A stretch of DNA of 64,000 nucleotides from Tribonema minus (lineage: Eukaryota > Sar > Xanthophyceae > Tribonematales > Tribonemataceae), in NCBI GenBank assembly GCA_017506865.1, contig JAFCMP010000057.1:806001-870000 (forward strand), read 5' to 3'. A program made the translations under genes and the position numbers. A model generated the notes under the pieces. The model was given only the letters and a program-made list of their open reading frames with translations, did no database searches and was not told the DNA's origin. Positions within the stretch are counted from its first letter, which is position 1. Each line of letters starts with the position of its first letter. Shown in pieces: positions 59,207-64,000 of the stretch.

Positions 59207-59432
59207 CCTGCGCACCGCTCCCTGCCAATGCTGACGGGTGCTGCTGCAATAGACGCCCTTTCCCGACGACACTGCCTCAAGTACGCTGACAAGGCGCAGT
59301 TGGTGCTGCCGCCCGCGCTGCTGCTGCCGCTGCCGCTGCCGCCAATGAGCTTGCCCGCGGGAATGCGCTCGAACTCTCTGACGCGCGCTGACACCATGCC
59401 GCTGGACACAGGCCGCGTGGCAGCGCTGCTCA
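59143..59432 (-). CDS. Possible exon of an unrecognised gene
   Basis: A GC-rich open stretch with an AG acceptor near 59433 reads ATRPVSSGMVSARVREFERI, PAGKLIGGSGSGSSSAGGST, then AYLRQCRRERASIAAAPVS and ALTLASKYEELGRSSEPPLL. Codon content and splice-like borders suggest coding, but no partner exon is identified. Its 3' part is the minus arm of the inverted duplication. No function is proposed. Confidence 0.3.
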
Positions 59433-59583
59433 GCACGGCCGCTGCGTGTACGCTGCATTTCGGTGACTTTGACTTGAAGTTAGACTCAGCGCACGGGCGT
59501 GCGGCGCGTGCGGTGTTGCATACCATGCACACGAGCAGGCCTAGGCGTAGCTGATGAGCGATGTCTACTACCGACTGCTTCAA

Positions 59584-61246
59584 CTGGGGAGGGGGGGGGG
59601 CACAGTGCTCAAATCATCTTTGAAGCGCATTCATGCGTGGTCAGCGCAGCACTGAGTGCAAGTGATTCTTAGATCATTGCATGTTCAACCAGTTAGCACA
59701 GGGGGTGGGTTCACTGCACGCTTTGAAACACCGTACTGCATGCGACCGTCTGGTTCCATTGCTGGTGATGCTGCTCTTTGTAGCTGAGCGGGGGTCGGCA
59801 TCATCAATGGGCCTCTCTCTAACCTACATGTAGCATCAGGCAGCCTTCAATTGGGCGCTTTAGGGGCACGTTCTCTAAGCGCGGGCGTAACAGCAAGGTG
59901 CCACACTTCTACGTTACACACTTAAATACAAGCCTGGTGGTTCTTGACATGCATATGTCCTGTCCACTGCTGGACATTTGCGGAGGCGATATGCACGTCA
60001 TGTTGTGCTCCTGGAACTGCATGCTTGCAAGGTGTGCTCGCAGAGTAGCATGCAAAGCATGCCGTGTGGCGTTCAAGAAAGCGGCGAGCTACCATGACCT
60101 CACCTTTGCGCCTTGTCACCCATCCCACACGGTCCATTTCGATACCATGCCAACGTCCTCACCCAGATGGCTCAAGTGATGAACCAGCACCAAGTGGCAC
60201 CACCAAGCTGCAGCTGAGTGAGTGCAACCCATGTAGTTCAAAGTATGCGATATATGCCCTGGTGCTGACAGACGACACTGGCAGTGTGCATTTTTGTGAT
60301 TATAGTAGCACATGGTACTTGAATTGTAGCAACCGATGTAAACATACATGAAGCAAGCAGCTGATTGCATGTATGCAGGCAACTTCAACAAGTCATGCAC
60401 TTCAAGTAACATTCCGCAAGCCAGGCCAGACGAAGCACATGTCAGATGCAGCAGCATGGTGGAGCAAAGACACAGGGCAGACAAGCACATGTTTGAACCT
60501 GACACAATGGAAGTGTTCATTTACAGCGCGCGATTGCCAGGTATCGTGCCTCGCAGACACAGCAACCGTGAATACTGCTTGTAAACAACGTTCGAATCCA
60601 ACATCGGGCTACAAACGCCTCTTTTGCCTCACATAAAAAACACAAGGCTGGCGACATTACATCGCCGCCACACTCGCGCGCTAGCATCATCAACAACGAA
60701 GCCGATTCCCCCATCATTCTGTCCTCTCCGTCCACAAGGCACGGCCACAAAGAAGGCAGGGCCGGGGACTCGAGTCTAAACGACACCGTGCCCGCATGCA
60801 GCAGTGGCGCGGAACGACGTGCGCTCAGATACATCGCAGTGAATACTTGGTGGTGGCGCCGTGTTGTATACCCTAGATACCCCCCTCGTGCGACACAAGA
60901 ACATCAGCGCCTGCCATCTGGAGCAGGAGCCTTGTGTCTGTGAGCAGCAGAGCCTTGCGGCTGATGCTGGGAGCAGGCTACTCCGTCTCGAAAATGGCCA
61001 CCCGGGCGCTTGTGGCGACAGCCGGGGAGGGCGGACGAAGCAGGAGCTGAGCGGGGACCTTGACCCTGCACAGCGGAGGTCAAAGGGGGGGTGCCATGAG
61101 CTTTTGCCAGTCATTTCCCTTGTCAACAACTGCATCTGGTCACTGTTGATGGCCTTGCGCGTCAAATGTCAATGAAGAAAGGAAATGCCGTTTTGTGAAC
61201 TGACGGGGTATGTACGATGTATGTGCATGACACATACTATACCTAC
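59584..61246. other. Gene-poor region
   Basis: No exon, RNA gene or transposon could be supported. It may hold 3' sequences of the TBC-domain gene on the minus strand. Open frames on both strands around 60.8-61.1 kb lack recognisable motifs. Confidence 0.35.
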
Positions 61247-63667
61247 CTGCTGCTCGCATTCGACGATGACGACCGGCGATGCAGTGCATGAGTAGCACTT
61301 GACAAAGGCCTGTTTCTGATGAGAAAAGAGTGACTCGTAGGGAGGGCCCCCATGCACACGCACTCACGCTGGCACAAATTTATACACTGTCAACACACTC
61401 CCTGCTTCATGCGTTCTGCACACTTTGTTCAATTGCAGCTCATAATACACTCCACAGACATCAGAACAATTGCATCCTCCCGCACTTCAAGCTGCTACGA
61501 AGTGGTGGTATAGACAAACTATCAAGGGCATCGCGTTCTACTCACCCCAGCTCGCTGCGCACGCACGCCTCCATGCCCATCAGCTGCTCAGAAGACGGAA
61601 GCTGCAGCTGCTGAGCAATGGGAAGATTGCGCGCTGCTGACACGCCGTCGTCGTGCGGAAACGTTCTAAGAAAGTTGAAGATGCCGTCGATGTCAAGCTG
61701 CAGCAGGGAGGCCTCGTTCGCCTTGAAAGCGCAAGACCTGCGGACCAGATGGCAGCGAGCGCAATGCAAGCGTTGTTTAGTACACTTGTGTGATAGACAA
61801 GCGGGCTGGGAAAGCAAGGTTCGCCTGCTTCCATTACGAGCCGCCACTTTGCGGTTCAGCAGTAGCATAATGGCAGCATTCAGCTGGGGCTTCACTTGTG
61901 ACCGCCCGGGCAAGCCACACCTCTGGACAACCGACATCGAGGTCAATGGTAAGCTGTTTCACTTGAAGCAGAGAAAGGAAACTTCAAAGCTTCAAGCTTC
62001 ACTGCAGTGCCCAGAGGTTGATTGCAGCAGGGCGGCAACACACAAACGGTGCGTATCTTCATCGATGTCTGTGCTCTATTTCCTGATCCACGCGCCCAGA
62101 GTCAAACTCAACTCTGTTTGAGGCAGAGGCACGTCAACCTCAACCATTTGCATGCAGCAAGCGCAGCAGCGCTCACCCACACAGATCATTACTGCGATGA
62201 TGTCGCCTGTCACCATCACTTGAACCCTAAGATGTGAACCCTTAGCGTGGAGTGTCAACATCAACAATGACACATGACGGGGCAGCGCTCACCTGTGCGC
62301 AGGAACACCGTAATGTCGCCGGTGACCATCCACCAGTCAAACAGCCGCGCGTGCAGCTCGTACGGCAGCGGCAGGTGTGTCAGCATGGAGGAGAACCAGC
62401 CGAAGAAGACGCCCTCGAGATCCACGCCGTGCTTCTGGAAGTGCGCTGACAGCGCGGGCAGCTGGTCGGCGATGAGCCGCTGCAGCACGCCTCCGAGGAC
62501 ATTAATGCCCTGTGTCTCCATCTCATATACCTGAAGGACCGAGGGACAGAAAATGGCAATGTGTCACTCACTCTGTCCTCGCATGCGCACTCGTCACCGA
62601 CCGGTAGGGTATGTGAAGCAAATTGAATGCTGCAAAGCTGCGTAGCATCAAGTTGTGCCGTAGCATGCGTGATGCGTGTGCTTAGTGCTTGCACTGATGC
62701 TGTGCAGACCGGCGCGCATGCGTCAGGAGACGACAAGTGTCAGTGGGTGAGCGTGCGCGCGTTCATGTGTGCACGAATGACAGAACAATAGACACACTTT
62801 AAGTCGGAGATGAAAGCCGCATGTTGTGATGTGTCATCATCAACATTTCATCATGCTCATGTGAACGACACATGTTTGTGGCCACATTGTCTCACCTCAT
62901 CAAGCCGGTATGCCGTGAAAAAGTTTAGTGTACAGGTTTGAAGACGGCGCGCCCCATCTTGGGTGGAGCGCTGCTGTTGCCATCCCCCGGAACCCCCGCC
63001 CACAGGTTGGGCTTGTCTTGGGTCTGCTGCTCCTCCACTGCGAGCAATTCATGACAGTGGTCGATGATGCAGGTCAGCTGGTCGTGCTCGTGAAGCTAGT
63101 ATGCAGTGGCACTTGCAGTGAGAGCTGAAGTTAATTACCCCAACCCTATTCCTAACCCTTACCCTTCATCCTGACATACCACTGAGCGATGTTGTGATAG
63201 GCCCGCTGCACCTCCGCCTGTCACTTTGTACAGTCCGCTCACGTACTTATGCATGCATGGTGTAAAGTGCATCTCGTAGCCGACCCAACAGAAACAGTTT
63301 ACCTGCAAGAGAGGGTGGGGGTCAGCAGCACTCAGGCTGTGTTGCTTGAATTGCGATGCCCCCCGTCCGCACCTGACAAGGAAGCCAAAATGTATACACG
63401 CAAGTCCTCTCGAAAGAGCTCAACGCAGGTGCCAAGTACATACTTCATGCACTGAGTACTGACGGCAAAAACCAACTTCAACAGCAATGACTCACATGCG
63501 CCCGGCGCGTGCTCGCAGTAGACGCGCATCAGCAGCGCGGCGATCCTGTCCTGTCCCTGGTAGGAGGGCACGGGGAGCGCGACGCCGGCGCTGGCGCAGA
63601 GAACGTTCTCGAGGCACGCGCGGCGCACGTCGACGGGTACGCCAAGGCGGTCCCATGCCGCATTCGA
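61247..63667 (-). CDS. TBC-domain Rab GTPase-activating protein (partial model)
   Basis: Exons in coding order: 63667-63496 (AWDRLGVPVDVRRACLENVL, then SYQGQDRIAALLM, matching TBC motif B YCQGMNxIAA), 63302-63243 (CFCWVGYEMHFTPCM, matching EEDxFWxLVxLxxxYFTPxM), about 63105-62927 (LTCIIDHCHELLAVEE) and 62530-62293. The last reads INVLGGVLQRLIADQLPALS, then VDLEGVFFGWFSSMLTHLPL and LFDWWMVTGDITVFLR, matching the WFxxxFxxxLP / RxxDxxxxxG block. After these come 61737-61546 (FKANEASLLQLDIDGIFNFL) and possibly 61315-61247. The order fits a TBC domain, which stimulates GTP hydrolysis by Rab proteins in membrane traffic. The family's catalytic Arg motif (IxxDxxR) is not seen and may lie upstream, beyond the right edge. 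Not all phases match, so small exons are missing. Confidence 0.7.
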
Positions 63668-64000
63668 CTGCAATGTGGGCACAAGAGACGATGGTGAGCA
63701 CTTGTCAAAGTGCGCTCTTGATGTAGTGCGGGAGTCGTGACAGCCCCTCAGGACTGCTGTAAGGTTAAAGTTCAAGTATAAAACGTCAGTGTGAACGGCA
63801 CGCTGCTAATGAAGGGAGGTCAACTTGTGAAGAACCGCGCGCGCTTGAACGCACTTTTATACCCTGCAGTATGCACAACCGCCGTGAATCAGGCCATGCC
63901 AAATTCCCAAGCGCACTGCATACGAAACAGTACATGGTGTGGCGGCCTGCAGAATGTACAGCGTCTGGGACGCACATGGAGGCGACGTTCACCTGAACCG
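63668..64000. other. Right edge: probable intron and upstream part of the TBC gene
   Basis: A minus-strand acceptor-like TCAG followed by GTGAACGTCGCCTCCATGTG near 63990 could open another exon, but too little is visible to assign it. Confidence 0.3.

Overview
This is a nuclear contig from an intron-rich, moderately GC-rich eukaryote, most likely a microbial alga or other protist. Coding exons are short (50-460 bp), separated by introns of a few hundred bp to over 1 kb, with GT-AG and an unusual share of GC-AG junctions. The window has a canonical tRNA-Gly, AATAAA signals, long CTG/CAG tracts and many short (TTAGGG)n-like intronic stretches. There is no bacterial operon structure. I could not fix the lineage. 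The p38-type MAP kinase, nucleoredoxin and IQ/WW protein would fit a stramenopile or haptophyte, but that is inference.

Layout. 0.1-0.6 kb (-): exon of a GNAT acetyltransferase. 1.3-6.4 kb (+): a MAP kinase with a TGY activation loop. 7.9-17.0 kb (-): an FAD-dependent aromatic-ring monooxygenase, at least 12 exons, ending beside a CAG tract. A 237-bp gap then holds a head-to-head promoter. 17.3-42.2 kb (+): one very large gene, about 27 exons and over 1,500 residues, with an IQ motif, two WW domains and a Cys-rich motif. Phase matches at nearly every junction. 42.8-45.2 kb (+): a small ankyrin protein. 48.7-50.1 kb (-): a possible PB1-like protein. 51.1-54.2 kb (-): a complete five-exon nucleoredoxin. 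54.3 kb (-): tRNA-Gly(GCC), surrounded by tRNA-derived SINE-like copies. 54.9-56.1 kb (-): an unrecognised membrane protein. 56.9-57.9 kb (-): an F-box-like/ankyrin gene broken by an in-frame stop. 58.0 kb (+): an N-terminal exon resembling ABCF3/GCN20. 61.5-63.7 kb (-): a TBC-domain RabGAP.

The most unusual property cuts across genes. At least fifteen exon ends have been locally duplicated in tandem together with their splice site, leaving arrays of decaying pseudo-exon ends in the neighbouring intron. In addition, two short words (CTGAGCACTG and ACTTGAAGT, each with its reverse complement) recur far above chance across exons, introns and intergenic DNA. These signals, rather than any single gene, are the best candidates for something undescribed.
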